From Haematobia irritans (taxonomy: Eukaryota; Arthropoda; Insecta; Diptera; Muscidae): DNA of 64,000 bases. This document shows, piece after piece, positions 1 through 13,696 of this stretch. How positions within the stretch are numbered: position 1 is the stretch's first letter; each line of letters begins with the position of its first letter. The stretch lies in the NCBI RefSeq assembly GCF_050003625.1, contig NC_134398.1, forward strand, positions 197,787,700 to 197,851,699, written 5' to 3'. Position numbers and translations under genes: made by a program. Below the pieces are notes generated by a model. The model had not been told where the DNA came from. It saw only the letters and a list, made by a program, of their open reading frames with translations, and ran no database searches.

Positions 1-890
1 CATAATATTACTTCAGACATAATCTACTTACATTTAGATTCTGCAGACATTTTCTAAAAAATTAGTGATCCATAAAAATCCTTTGATATTCTGAAGAAAA
101 TATATTTTCCATCTTAGTCTAAAACGTCTGGTTACCATAGTTTGTCGAACAAAAAATGATTAAAACAATACCACCAATTTAAGGTGAACGAAGACAAAAT
201 TCATACGAAAATCTTTGACACTGGATTAATTTTGTTTTTAATAAATTTGCTGCTATTTGTGATTTGAGTCAATTAATGTGAAACCTTTTTGGCAAAAACC
301 AACACCAAGCTAAATTCTGTCAAATGCCATTGTTAGCAATTAATTGTAATTACACTTTTTGTCCCCCTTCTCTCCTCCTCCAGCCATTAATAAAGTTGAC
401 GGCGACAACACACTCTCTAAACGAAATGATTTTGTTTTTGCTAGAGTTAAGAACCTTTGAATCGTGCCAATAGTGGCACATGCTTTAACTTTCTACTAAA
501 ACAGGTGTAGTGTTATTTTAATAAAGCATATCAAATGTTGGCAATTTTGCCGCCTCCTATGATGGTTGACTTTTTATCCAATCACTCTAATACATATCCT
601 TAGCGAATCCTTGCAGCTTTTATAGTTCCATGGAAAATGAGAATCTAGTTAACGGTTGCTTAGTTTGTTTCATATCGAAAGTTCAGAAGCCCTTAGGCAA
701 ATGAGCAACTAGGAGCGCTAACAAAATAGGGGCACGGTGTTTCATGGAGACTAAAGTAATAAAACAATTTATTTCAAAATATAAATATGATAAATATTTT
801 TTTACACGAAATGAAAAAAAACATATTGAGTTTGTCACTCTACCTGCCATCACTTTGTAAATACACCCATACAGAGGTTCGCATAAAATA
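1..890. other. Unique AT-rich sequence, no feature recognised
   Basis: No long frame, no repeat family member and no RNA gene is visible. The stretch ends where the 29-bp family A array begins. It is presumably intergenic or intronic. Confidence 0.5.
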
Positions 891-892
891 AA

Positions 893-2396
893 ATTTTTAT
901 ATAATGGTGAAAATTTTACTTCTATTGAAAATTTTGCTAAAAATTTTTTCTACAGAAAATTTTGTCAAAATTTTATTTCTATAGACATTTTGTCAAAATT
1001 TCATTCCTATGGAAATTTTGTCAAAATTTCATTTCTATGGAAAATTTTTTCAAAATTTGATTTCTATAGAATATTTTGTCAAAATTTTATTTCCATAGAA
1101 AATTATGTCAAAATTTTATTTCTACAGAAAATTCTGTCAAGATTTTATTTCAATGGGAAATTTTGTCACAATTTTATTTCAATAGAAAATTTTTAAAAAT
1201 TTTGTTTCTATTGAAAATGGTTTCAAAATTTTATACCCATAGAAAATTTTGTCAAAATTTTATTTCTATAGAAAATTTTGTCTAAATTTTATTTCTATAG
1301 GAAATTTAGTCAAAATGGTATTTCTATAGAAAATTTTGCCAAAATTTTATTTCTATTTCTACAGAAAATTTTGTCAACATTTTATTTTTATAGAAAAATT
1401 TGTAAACATTTGATTTCTACAGAAAATTTTGTCAAAATTTTATTTCCATAGAAAACGTTGTAAAAATTTTATTTCTAGAGAAAATTGGTTAAAAAATTTA
1501 TTTCTTTAGAAAAATTTTTCAAAATTTGCTTCTATAGAAAAATTTGTTAAAATTTTATTTCTACAGAAATTTTTGTCAAAATTTTATTTATATAGAAAAT
1601 TTTTAAAAATTTTATTGCTATAGAAAATTTTTAAAAAATTTTATTTCCATAGAAAATATTGTCAAAATTTTATTTCTGTGGGAAATTTTGTCAAAATTTT
1701 ATGTCTATAGAAATTTTTTTCAAAATTTTATTTCCATAGAAAATATTGTCAAAATTTTATTTCTATACAAAAATTTTTTAAAATTTTATTTCTATACAAA
1801 ATTTTATTTCTATATCTATACACAATTTGTCAACATTTTATTTCTACAGAAAATTCTGTCAAGATTTTATTTCTATGGGAAATTTTGTCAAAATTTTATT
1901 TCAATAGAAAATTTTTAAAAATGTTATTTCTATAGCAAATTGTGTCAAAATTTTATTTCTATAGAAAATTTTGTCAAGATTTTAGTTCTATAGACAATTT
2001 TACTTCTATACCTATACAACATTTTTTCAAAATTTTTTTTCTTTAGAAAAAATTTATTTCTTTTATTTCTATAGAAAATAAAATGGTGAAAAAATTGATA
2101 GAAATATATAGAAATAAAATTTTGACAAAATTTTCGATAGAAATAAAATATTGACAAACTTTTGTGTAGAAATAAAATTTGGAAATTTTTTTCTATAGAA
2201 ATAAAATTTTGAGGAAATTTTCGTTAGAAAAAAATTTTTGACACAATTTTCTATAGAAAACTAAACTGACAAAATTTTTTATAGAAATAAAATGTTGACA
2301 AAGTTTTCTATAGGAATTAAAAAAAGTTTTGTTTTTAATTTCGTAAATTTTTTGTAAAAATTGTTGGTAGGTTCTTTTTGTCTCGAGTGGCAACCG
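893..2396. mobile_element. Family A element: 29-bp satellite array with inverted halves
   Basis: From about 893 to 2075 degenerate copies of a 29-bp unit run in plus orientation (core GTCAAAATTTT followed by ATTTCTATAG). From about 2080 to 2330 the same unit runs as its reverse complement (ATAGAAATAAAATTTTGACA). The right edge at 2367-2396 matches the family A left terminus in reverse (CTCGAGTGGCAACC). The two halves therefore face each other, as in a foldback element. Copies are diverged, with many GTC to GTA or GCC changes, so the array is old. No left terminus is recognisable near 893. Frames read across the array are open only because the unit is poor in stop codons; they are not genes. 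Confidence 0.8.
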
Positions 2397-2398
2397 AG

Positions 2399-2536
2399 GT
2401 GTCGGGACATGCTGGAATAAGGGGAAAATTCCAAACTAATGAACTGGCGATACGACCTAGAACACATAGGGAAGTGGACTTAGAGAACGCGTACATAATG
2501 GAGGCATCGCGGTCCGAGTTGGATGAATGGATATGA
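2399..2536 (+). pseudogene. LINE RNase H domain fragment, C-terminal part
   Basis: The frame reads VSGHAGIRG followed by a degraded stretch ending NELA. This resembles the final RNase H motif (PGHxGIxGNExADxLA) at the end of ORF2 in I/R1/Jockey-type non-LTR retrotransposons. The histidine and glycines of the motif are kept, while the proline and the NE/AD residues are changed. The frame runs to a stop at 2534-2536. The fragment begins exactly where the family A terminus (GTGGCAACC) ends, so the A element probably inserted into a dead LINE copy. Only about 45 residues survive, so it is a relic. The family assignment is from memory of the motif. Confidence 0.5.
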
Positions 2537-3654
2537 AAGACACATAAAGGGATGGGGTTAACTGGATATTAAGTTCTAACGGAGCTACATGAAAATGGTC
2601 GTTACAAGTATAAATACATTAACGAAATATTTCCGAGCTAAATTTTTAATTATATTTTTGGCAATATCTTATTATATAAATAAAATGTTGAAGGTAACAA
2701 TTAATATTTTAATTAACAACGTAAAAATCTGACATCATTTTCTTAACTGACAACTTTCAGGTAATGAAAATTGGGCCTTGCCGAAAGATCGGCCCGGCTC
2801 ACTTAGGACCTGATAGGTCATCTGTCACACTCTGCACTTTGAAAACCTCTAAATATCCAATATGACAGTCCACTATGACGGTGTCTAGATTATCAAGGGG
2901 CCAAATCGGTAGATTGGTCTATATGGGGGATATACAAAACATGGACCATTCCGTATATTTTATATGTTTTTATTTGATAAAAAATTATTTATGTCAGTTA
3001 ATTATTAATTTGGTTCTGTTTTAAGATTTAATAAAGTTTTCAGTTGTAAATATTTGTTTTCAGAATGAATTGATGTAATTTATTTATTTAGGTAATTTAA
3101 GCCATATGTCCGTCCATCTATTGAAATTCCAATGAATAATAGTTCGAATTGATATTCTCCACTAATTCTTGATTAATCTATGCAGTTTTGGATTGGTTTC
3201 TATTTATTTTTATCCACTGTGTCTGTCTGCAAAGATTGCAAAACAAAACTATTGTCAGAAAAACTTTAATTCGCTTTGCGTGCCGATAAACAGCAACGGC
3301 ACCACCAACCAACTAAATAAGGCAAACGGCAACAGTCTTTGAAACATTAAAAAAATTAATAACAAAACAAATAATCCTCTGTTGTTTATGATTGCTGTGC
3401 CAGGGGTCCTTTGCTAAGAGTTGAGAAAGAAACATTTTTTTTTTTGCCATGGAAATTATTCCAAGCGTTCATAACGAAAAGAAATATGAAAAGCTATATT
3501 TTGTACTTGAATAACCTTAAATAATTTTTAAAGTAACAAAAAACAGCAGCAATTATACAAAAAAACAAATATTTACTAAAGTATATATTTGTCGTTATGC
3601 CTTAGCAAATTTTTCACCGCAAAAATTCATTTTGTTTTGACAATTTTGTATAAT
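2537..3654. other. Unique AT-rich sequence, no feature recognised
   Basis: No repeat of the families in this window and no credible coding region is seen. There is a short poly-T tract near 3435. Confidence 0.45.
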
Positions 3655-6600
3655 GAAATCGACGGTGGCTCCCAAACACACAGATTTGAAATCCGGAGCC
3701 TCTTGGAAGAGCAAAAATCATCGGATCCGGTTAAAATTTGGTACATTGCGCTAGTATATGACGGAAAAAACCATGCCAAAATTAGTCCGTATCAATCTAC
3801 AGTTATATATAGCCCCGAGATAAACCGATCTCCAATCACAAAAAAATTGGCCCTTTTCGGTTCATAATCACAATTGCCACTCGTTCCAAAAATAATCTAG
3901 CCAAATTTTATATTTCTATAGAAAATTTTGTCCAAATTTTATATTTCTGTGGAAAATTTGGTCAAAATTTTATTTCTATAGAAAATTTTGTCAAAATTTT
4001 ATTTCTATAGAAAATTTTGTCCAAATTTTATTTTTCTGTGGAAAATTTTGTCAAAATTTTATTACTATAGAAAATTTTGTCAAAATTTTATTTCTATAGA
4101 AATTTTTTTCAAAATTTTATTTCCATAGAAAATTTAGTCAAAATTTTATTTCTATAGAAAATTTTGTCAAAATTTTATTTCCATAGAAAATTTTGTCAAA
4201 ATTTTATTTCTATAGAAAATTTTGTCAAAATTTCATTTCCATAGAAAATTTTGTCAAAATTTTATTTCCATAGAAAATTTTGTCAAAATTTTATTTCTAT
4301 AGGAAATTTTGTCAAAATTTTATTTTTATAGAAATTTTTTTTAAAATTTTATTTCTATAGAAAATTTTGTTAAAATTTTATTTCTATAGAAAATTTTGTC
4401 AAAATTTTATTTCTATAGAAAATTTTGTCAAAATTTTATTTCTGTAGAAAATTTTGTCAAAATTTTATTTCTATAGAAAATTTTGTCAAAATTTTATTTC
4501 TATAGAAAATTTTGTCAAAATTTTATTTCTATAGAAAATTTTGTCAAAATTTTATTTCTATAGAAATTTTCTTTTAAACATTTGAATTTTTTTTATTTCT
4601 ATTGACAATTTTGTCAAGAATTTATTTCTATAGAAAATTTTGTCAAAATCTTATTTCTATAGAAAATTTTGTGAACATTTTATTTCTGTAGAAAATTTTG
4701 TCAAAATTTTATTTCTATAGAATTTTTTTCAAAATTTTATTTCCATAGAAAATTTTGTCAAAACTTTATTTCTATAGAAAATTTTGTCAAAATTTTATTT
4801 CTATAGAAAATTTTGTCAAAATTTTATTTTTATAGAAAATTTTGTCAAAATATTATTTCTATAGAAAATTTTGTCAAAATTTTATTTCTATAGAAAATTT
4901 TGTCAAAATTTTATTTCTATAGAAAATTTCGTCAAAATTTTATTTCTATAGAAAATGTTGCCAAAGTTTTATTTCTATAGAAAATTTTGTCAAAATTTTA
5001 TTTCTATAGAAAATTTTGTCAAAATGTTATATAGTTTTTTTTTTATTTCTATTGACAATTTTGTCAAGATTTTATTTCTATAGAAAATTTTGTCAAAATT
5101 TTATTTCTATAGAAAATTTTGTCAAAATTTTATTTCTATAGAAAATTTTGTCAAAATTTTATTTTTATAGAAAATTTTGTCAAAATTTTATTTCTATAGA
5201 ATTATATTTCTATAGAAAATTTTGTCGAAATTTTATTTCTATAGAAAATGTTGCCAAAGTTTAATTTCTGTAGAAAATTTTGTCAAAATTTTATTTCTAT
5301 AGAAAATTTTGTCAAAATGTTATAAAGTTTTATTTATTTCTATTGACAATTTTGTCAAGATTTTATTTCTATAGAAAATTTTGTCAAAATTTTATTTCTA
5401 TAGAAAATTTTGTTAACATTTTATTTCTATAGAAAATGTTGTATAACTTTATTTCTCTAGAAAATTTTATCAAAATTTTATTTCTATAGAAAATTTTGAC
5501 AAAATTTAATATTAAAATATTTTCTATAGAAAATGTTGACAAAATTTTATTTCTATAGAAAAATTTTTCAAAATTTTATTTTGTAGAAAACTTTGTAAAA
5601 ATTTTGTTTCTATAGAAAATTTTGTCGACATTTTATTTCTTTTTTTATTTTTTTTTTATTTCTATAGAAAATTTTGTCAAAATTTTATTTCTATAGAAAA
5701 TTTTGTCAAAATGTTATATAGTTTTATTTATTTCTATTGACAATTTTGTCAAGATTTTATTTCTATAGAAAATTTTGTCAAAATTTTATTTCTATAGAAA
5801 ATTTTGTTAACATTTTATTTCTATAGAAAATGTTGTATAACTTTATTTCTCTAGAAAATTTTATCAAAATTTTATTTCTATAGAAAATTTTGACAAAATT
5901 TTATTTCTATAGAAAATTTTGTCATTGCATTTGTATAGAAAATTTTGCCAAAATTTAATATAAAAATATTTTCTATAGAAAATGTTGACAAAATTTTATT
6001 TCTATAGAAAAATTTTTCAAAATTTTATTTTGTAGAAAACTCTGTCAAAATTTTATTTCTATAGAAAATTTTGTCAAAATTTTAGTTCTATAGAAAATGT
6101 TGTCAAAATATTATTTCTATAGAAAATTTTGTGAACATTTTTTGTTTTTCTATAGTAAATTTTGTCAAAATTTTATTTCTATAGAAGGAAAGGAATAATT
6201 TGCAAAATCTACAAAAACATCAAGAATTCTACCAATCAACCAAACAGTAACAAGTCTGCCATTTTTGGTAGATCTCCCAAAAATATGCCTACCAGAAATA
6301 TTGATTTTAGATCCCACAATTGGTAGAATTTTCAAAATATTCCTTTTCAACTTAGAGGTATTTCATAAATTTTATAGAAATTTATGAAGCACCTCTTAGT
6401 TGGAGAGGAATATTTTGCTTGATCTTCCAAAACATCAAGAATTCTACCAATCTACCAAACAGTAACAAATCTGCCATTTTTGGTAGAATCGTGTTCATAA
6501 TTGTATATAGCCCCCATATAAAGGGACCCCCATATTTCAATTCTGACTTTATAATTACCGCACAAAAAAATTCATATCGCTTCGCAATTATTTGTAGACT

Positions 6601-6837
6601 TCCCTATATATACCGGTCAACAACTGAACATATACGTATTTAATCGGCCTCTGGTTTGCCTAAGATATATCTCGCTTTCAATTTAGAAGATGATGTTAAG
6701 AAGTTTTAAGAAGCCTTGCCATCGGTCGGTAATTCAATTGTGGATGACCGTCTTTAGTAGAAGTTTCAACGCAAACCATGATGGGGGGTACATAAAATTC
6801 GGCATGGCCGAACATACGGCCGTATATACTTGTTTTG
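3655..6837 (+). mobile_element. Composite mini-me-like family B element carrying a large family A array
   Basis: Three parts are joined. Part one, about 3683-3865, is a single 153-bp family B unit (GGAGCCTCT, ATCCGGTTAAAATTTGG, TATATAGCCCC). Part two, 3868-6487, is a family A array. Part three, 6488-6837, is a family B tail with the usual order: GTATTTAATCGGCC, CATCGG, CAATTGTGGATGA, GGCATGGCCGAAC, ACGGCCGTATATACTTGTTTT. The same B-to-A junction (TCATAATCA just before the GTTGCCACTCG terminus) recurs near 19308, 40330 and 44215, so the A array travels as part of this B subfamily. The family B head (TATACCC hairpin and GTCY tract) is missing on the left, so the copy is truncated. Confidence 0.7.
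3868..6487 (+). repeat. Family A 29-bp satellite array, long and homogeneous
   Basis: The array opens with a diverged left terminus (CAATTGCCACTCG then CCAAAAATAATCTA) and continues as near-perfect 29-bp units from 3900 to 6180. It is the most homogeneous array in the window at 3960-5000. Larger repeats appear: the marker ATTGACAATTTTGTCAAG recurs at 4601, 5051, 5342 and 5736, and about 390 bp around 5330 is repeated around 5725. The right end (6190-6487) holds the family A 3-prime module twice: ATTCTACCAAT, CTGCCATTTTTGGTAGA. Between the two lies an imperfect palindrome at about 6331-6418 centred on a TTTATAGAAATTTATGA segment. Confidence 0.85.
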
Positions 6838-8087
<1,250 letters not shown>

Positions 8088-8722
8088 CAGTTTTATTTAA
8101 GAATTTTGATCTTTTTTGATCTAAACCTTGAAGAATATCCCTCACCCTTAAGTGAGCAGTAAATATACCCCAATAAACACACTTTATAGTATGCTGAGAA
8201 AATCCTTACACAATATGCTGGAACATACTTCAGCTTAAAAATGATGTGGTTGGAAAAAGCAATGGGACAAAAAAGGAGGTCAAAAACTAATCCCAGATAA
8301 AACATCAGCATATTAATGTTAAAACAACAACAACAACAGCAAATTAAAAGCTCTGGCGAATATGTAAACCACAAGAAATGCTAAAGATTTCTTTACGTAC
8401 CCCCTTTTCCTGACTCTGTTTCGAATACAGAACAAATTGGTCTGACATGAAACAAGGAAATCATGAAATTGATTCCATTTAAAAAAAAAAAAATTATTCT
8501 CGCTTGGTTTGTTTTTACATCAGTCTGTGGTTTTTTTGCTCCCGGGGCCTGTCAGTCATAATCGTGTGGGTTGTGTTGGTTTGAGTTGCCCTATATGTTT
8601 TATGAGTTTTTTGGAGATCCTAAGCAAACAATTTTTGCGGTTGCTCATATGAGGAAAGTATATGATTGTAATAAATCCTTAAAATCAATATTATAATATT
8701 GTTAACATTTTTAATGCCCATA
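8088..8722. other. Unique sequence, no feature recognised
   Basis: A short CAA run lies at 8324-8338 and an A-run near 8480. No coding or RNA feature is supported. Confidence 0.4.
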
Positions 8723-9082
8723 TAAAATTAGGATTTCAGTTACGTCAGAAATTTTCAGTTGGATGAGGTGAGTGCTGAATGGTGTCAGCAAAAAGTACAA
8801 CAAGTTCAAGAAGGCCTTTTGTGTGATTTTAATCAGAACATCACCAGATAACTTACTTGGGCTGCGATGTCCAATATTCTGGGACAGAGATTTTTCCTCT
8901 GCTGTAAAATTAGGATTTCAGATACGTCAGAAATTTTCAGTTGGGTGAGGTGAGTGCTGAATGGTGTCAGCAAAAAGTTCACCAAGTTCAAGGTGGTCTT
9001 TTGTGTGATTTTAATCAGAAAATCTCCAGATAACTTGGGCTGTGATGTCCAATATTCAGGGACAGAGATTTTTCCTCTGCTG
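8723..9082 (+). repeat. Tandem duplication of a 182-bp unit
   Basis: The segment 8723-8904 is repeated directly at 8905-9082, starting TAAAATTAGGATTTCAG and ending TTTTTCCTCTGCTG in both. By eye the copies differ at about 15 positions and by one four-base indel (ACTT), so the duplication is not recent. No function is apparent. It lies immediately upstream of a family B element. Confidence 0.9.
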
Positions 9083-9142
9083 TATGGGTCTACAATGTAA
9101 TCGATGTATTTGCATATGTGACGTAAAGCTATTTAGTAAGAA

Positions 9143-10907
9143 CAAGTATATACGGTGGAGGGTGCCGTATATACGGCATGGATTACGTAGAAACTTCTAC
9201 GAAAGACTGTCATCCACAATCGAATTACTTGGGTTGTTGTATCTTAAAACTTCTTAACATCGTTTTCTAAATTGTGAGTTAGTCCATACGTGGTATATAT
9301 TGGATAAAAAAGTTATGTATAGTTAAGTCTACAAATAATTACGAATCGATATGGACTTTTGCACGGTGAGTAGAGAGCCAGAATTGAAATATGGGGGTCG
9401 CTTATATGCGGGCTATATACAATTATGAACTTGGTATGGACCAATTTTTGTGTGATTGGGGATCGATTTATCTGAGGGCTATATATAACTATACCGATAT
9501 GGGTCTAGTTAGACATGGTCGTTAATGGCCCTATACTAGCACACTGTACCAAATTTCAACTGACTCGAATGAAATTTGCTCCTCCAAGAGTCTCTAAAAC
9601 CAAATCTCGGGATCGGTTTATATGGGGGCTATATATGATTATGGACTGATATGGACCACTTTTGGCATGGTTGTTAAATATCATATACTACCACAACGTA
9701 CCAAATTTCAACCAGATCGGATGAATTTTGCTTCTCCAAAAGGCAGCGGAGGTCAAATCTGGGGATTGGTTTATATGGAGGCTATATATAATTATGGACT
9801 GATATGAACCAATTCCTGCATTGTTGTTGGATACCATACACTAACATTACGTACCAAATTTCAACCGAATCGGATGAATTTTGCTCTTCCAAGGGGCTCC
9901 AGAGGTCAAATCTGGTGGGGGCTATATATAATTATGGACCGATTTCGACCAATTTTTTCATGGGTGTATGAGGCCATATAATAACATCACATACCAAATT
10001 TTAACTGAATCAGATGCACTTTGGTCTTCCAAGAGTATCCGGAGGTCGAATCTGGTGATCGGTTTGTATGGGGGCTATATATAATTATGGACCGATGTGG
10101 ACCAATTTTTGCATGGTCATTAGAGACCGTATATTAACACCATGTACCAAATTACAGCCGGATCGGATGAAATTTGCTTTTCTTAGAGGATCCGCAAGCC
10201 AAATTTGGGGGGCCCGTTTATATGGGGGCTATATATAATTATGGACCGATGTGGACCAATTTTTGCATGGCTATTAGAGACCATATACTAACACTATGTA
10301 CCAAATTTCAGCCGGATCGGATGAAATTTTCTTCTCTTAGAGGCTCCGCAAACCAAATCGGGGGATCGGTTTGTATGGGGCTATATATAATTATGGACCG
10401 ATGTGGACCAATTTTTGCATGGTCATTAGAGACCATATATTAACAACATGTACCAAATTTCAGCCGGATCGGATGAAATTTTCTCCTCTTAGAGGCTCCG
10501 CAAGCCAAATCGGGGTATCGGTTTATATGGGGGCTATATATAATTATGGACCGATGTGGACCAATTTTTGCATGGTCATTACAGGATCCGCAAGCCAAAT
10601 TTGGGGGGCCCGTTTATATGGGGGCTTTACGTAAAAGTGGACCGATATGGCCAATTTGCAATACCATCCGACTTACATCAATAACAACTACTTATGCCAA
10701 GTTTCAAGCCGATAGCTTGTTTCGTTCGGAAGTTAGCGTGATTTCAACAAACGGACGAACGGACGGACATGCTCAGATCGACTCGGAATTTCACCACGAC
10801 CCAGACTATATATAATTTATGGGGTCTTTTATAAGGAGCAATATTTCGATATGTTACAAACGGAATGACAAAGTTAATATACCCCCATCCTATGGTGGAG
10901 GTTATAA
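9143..10907 (-). mobile_element. Mini-me-like family B element with 153-bp repeats
   Basis: Read on the minus strand it has the full family order. The head hairpin (TATAACCTCCACCATAGGAT) is at 10885-10907. A GTCY tract follows (seen here as CGGACGAACGGACGGACA, 10751-10770). About seven degenerate repeats of 152-153 bp come next, for example CTATATATAA at 10229, 10381 and 10534. The tail ends in ATATACTTGTT at 9143. The structure matches mini-me/DINE-1 elements of flies, which are generally regarded as non-autonomous Helitron-like elements (established knowledge, not tested here). The unit is 3x51 bases, so frames stay open on both strands without implying a protein. Confidence 0.75.
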
Positions 10908-11220
10908 AAATGGTCGGTTTGTTTACAATAACAACTACTTGTGCCAAGTTTCAAGCCGATAGATTGTTTCGTTCGGAAGTTAGCGTGATTTCAACAAACG
11001 GACGGACTCAGAATTTCACCACGACCCAGAATATATATACTTTATGGGGTCTTATGGGGTCAATATTTCGATGTGTTACAAACGGAATGAGAAAGTTAAT
11101 AGACCCCCATATCACAATGGACTGAATAGACTAAGTGAGCCTGAATCTTAATCGGGCTGCCTTTTTAACCTAACCTAATAGACCCCCTATCCTATGGTGG
11201 AGGGTATAAAAATGGTCGGT
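10908..11220 (-). mobile_element. Duplicated head segment of the family B element
   Basis: The last part of the preceding element (from ATAACAACTAC to the TATACCC hairpin) is present a second time. Both copies are followed by the same flank AAAAATGGTCGGTTTGTTTACA (seen at 10903 and 11206, given in part). That makes this a tandem duplication of about 300 bp that captured host flank between the copies. The second copy is interrupted by a SINE fragment. Confidence 0.7.
11111..11176 (+). mobile_element. 5-prime truncated SINE (family F) with target duplication
   Basis: The last ~66 bases of the family F SINE (ATCACAATGGACTGAATAG ... CGGGCTGCC ... AACCTAACCT) are inserted in the duplicated family B head. 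The flanks AATAGACCCCCAT (11098-11110) and AATAGACCCCCTAT (11177-11190) are a target-site duplication of about 13 bp, as expected for LINE-mediated insertion. Confidence 0.8.
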
Positions 11221-12296
11221 TTGTTTACATTAGATAACTATCTATTAAAACCAAAATAATTTTATAATTTTCAACAATTCAAATCTTTAAACATTTTAAT
11301 ATTTTCAAATGATTCTCTTGCATTTCGTAAGCTTTATTAATCTTTCATTCTTTACAAAATGCAATTAGTCAATATGGATTATAATAGAAGACTATCGACA
11401 CATCGTTATTATATCAATTATTGATAGAATATAATCCAGTCACATTATAAATCATCATTGTGGTATGTACAACACTTGGAAATATGAACGTTTATTGATC
11501 ATTTTGTGCCTTCATTACGGCGTTATGGCATGAAAACAAAAACCTCATCATTACCGAGTTTTTGACCTCAATCCGGGAGGGTTTCATTTGTTAATATTTA
11601 AGCTTAAAGAATAAAAAAAACACCGACAACAACAGAGTATAGCAAAAGAGAAAAAACAAATGAGGCTGAAGTACACGGTGACAATAGACAAAACACAAAA
11701 AATTCCCTAGGCCTACAGATGGTAAATGACAAAATCGACAGATCATCATCATGATGATGATTGAGATGGTAATGGTGCCTCATTACAGTAACCTTAACCT
11801 GAAATATTTTGTAAACATAGAATGAAGAAAATATTGTATTTTAAAGGGTCTATATCGATAGAAAGAATAATTATTTCATTCGAAATAGGGATTTGTTGCA
11901 GTGATTCGATAGTGCGTTTTTGGACACATAGGACGGTGGGTTCTTTCTCCGGCATGGAAATATATCAGAATAGATTTGGTTGGCATTTAATGGCCTCAGT
12001 AATTAAGGCGATTTTTCTTTAATTTAATTGTATTTTCTACACATTGCAGTTACCTTTATATAAGCTGAAAATTAAGACATTTGCCATAATTGATTACCAT
12101 TTTCTGAAACTGAAATTTACGCTAATTTTACTAGTTGAATATGACACACGAGTTAAATATAATCCATGACATTTTTACCAAAAATCTGTATTAGCAGAAC
12201 ACGATCACATCTAAAAGCGACTTATTTTTGGTGCTCATAAATAAGCCTTAGGTAATTATACTCTAAACCACATAGTGATCAGACAATAATAGCAAT
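11221..12296. other. Unique AT-rich sequence, no feature recognised
   Basis: No repeat family and no credible coding sequence is seen. There is a small dyad ATCATCATCATGATGATGAT near 11742. Confidence 0.4.
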
Positions 12297-12810
12297 GATC
12301 TCCCAAAAAATAGGCCTACCAGAAATATTGATTTCAGATACCACAATTGGTAGAGTATTCAAAATATTCCTTTTCAATTAAAAGGTATTTCACAAATTTT
12401 CTACAGAAATAAAATTCTTATCAAATTTTCTATAGAAATAATATTTTGACCAAATTTTCTATAGAAAAAAAAATGTTGACAAAATTTTCTATAAAAAGTA
12501 AATTCTTGCAAATATTTTCTATAGAAATAAAAATTTAATAAAATTGTCTATAAAAATAAAATTGAAGAATAGAAAATGAAATTTTAACAAAATTATCTTT
12601 AAACATAAAATATTAACAAAATTTTGTATAGAAATAATATTTTTGTCAAAATAAAATTTTGACCAAATTTTCTATAGAAAAAAAAATTTACAAAATTTTC
12701 TATAGAAATAAATTCTTGTTAATATTTTCTATAGATTTAAAAATTTGATAAAATTGTCTATAAAAATAAAATTGAAAAATAGAAAATTAAATTTTAACAA
12801 AATTATTTTT
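12297..12810 (-). mobile_element. Family A element, degenerate, minus orientation
   Basis: It starts with the family A right-end module in reverse (GGCCTACCAGAAATATTGATT, partial; CACAATTGGTAGAG; AATATTCC). Reverse-oriented, strongly diverged 29-bp units follow (ATAGAAATAAAAT, TTGACAAAATTTTC) up to 12800. It is cut off by the tail of the family D element at 12811, so its left terminus is lost. The module around 12300-12400 matches 6270-6370 closely. Confidence 0.75.
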
Positions 12811-13383
12811 AACAAGTATATACAGCAGTAAGTTCGGCCGGGCCGAATCTTAAAGACCCACCACCATGAACCAAATATTAGGATTTCCTTTGAAATTTCA
12901 GGAGGGCTTGAGGACTTGAAGACACTTCCCGAATATAAATTTAAAAATTTCACCTATGATCACTATATCAGATTCTGGATTTATAAGAACCATTTTATTT
13001 TTTTTGAGTTTTAGAGGAATCATTAACATCTCTTGTATGTGTGCAAGAAAATTATAAAATAACGTCTTGATTTGAAATCTTAAATCTGTAGATTTTCACC
13101 AGAGAAGTAAAATCTGGAAATTCTACATTGAGTTTCAAGCAATTTTCATGATCAGTGCACCTTCTATACCCTCAAGAAGTGAAGTCGGTCTATATGGAGG
13201 CATTACCAGAGATGGTCTGTATCAAACTTTTTTCGGTTTGCGACTGTCGCAATGTTGTAAACGTCACATATGCGTCGTAAATGTAGAAAAAGTAACAAAA
13301 GTCGCAACCTGAAAATACTTTAGTCGCGTCGGCTAGGCAGCGAATTCGATGATATCCAAGACGATGGTATGTACGAAGAAGTT

Positions 13384-13584
13384 TCAATTCTTAGGAATGT
13401 TCACAATTTTCGGTTTTAGTCCCCACATTTTCCCTATTGCCTTTTGCACGAGTACAGGGTAACCGTGGATTTTCTCGTCCTTTCTTAGCTTTAAGTTCAG
13501 TCTCCTGTCCAATATAACTCCAAGGTATTTTGCACACTCACCAACGGGAATTTCGATACCACCTAAGAAAATAGGCTTGACCAT
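13384..13584 (-). pseudogene. Non-LTR retrotransposon reverse transcriptase fragment
   Basis: A 66-residue minus-strand frame contains AKYLGVILDRRLNLK, close to the conserved YLGxxLDxxL segment after the RT palm. Then comes KAIGKMWGLKPKIV, which resembles the region of I/Jockey/R1-type LINE ORF2 proteins that precedes the YTAIVRP motif. Neither the RT catalytic FxDD box nor flanking domains are present, so this is a short relic. It sits inside the family D element, near a perfect 18-bp hairpin (13697-13747). It may be a fragment carried in with that insertion. Identification rests on remembered motif patterns; a protein search would confirm it. Confidence 0.65.
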
Positions 13585-13696
13585 GGGAAAACTTTCACAA
13601 ATTTCTGGAGAATCTCACAGCGAATGCTGTCAAATTAAATTAAAAAATTTTCAGGATTTCTTCTATTCAAAATTTGGTATTCTACAGTAGGTTTAC

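Noticed and set aside
990..2157. Many 60-100 residue frames rich in Phe, Tyr, Lys and Asn (repeating FYFYRKFCQNFISIEN) in the 29-bp arrays here and elsewhere
   Set aside because: A 29-bp unit without stop codons in any frame gives a 29-residue repeat automatically. Units drift freely with stops and indels and have no common start or codon bias.
3868..6180. CRISPR-like array of ~29-bp repeats
   Set aside because: The units are directly adjacent with no spacers, and the context is a eukaryotic genome.
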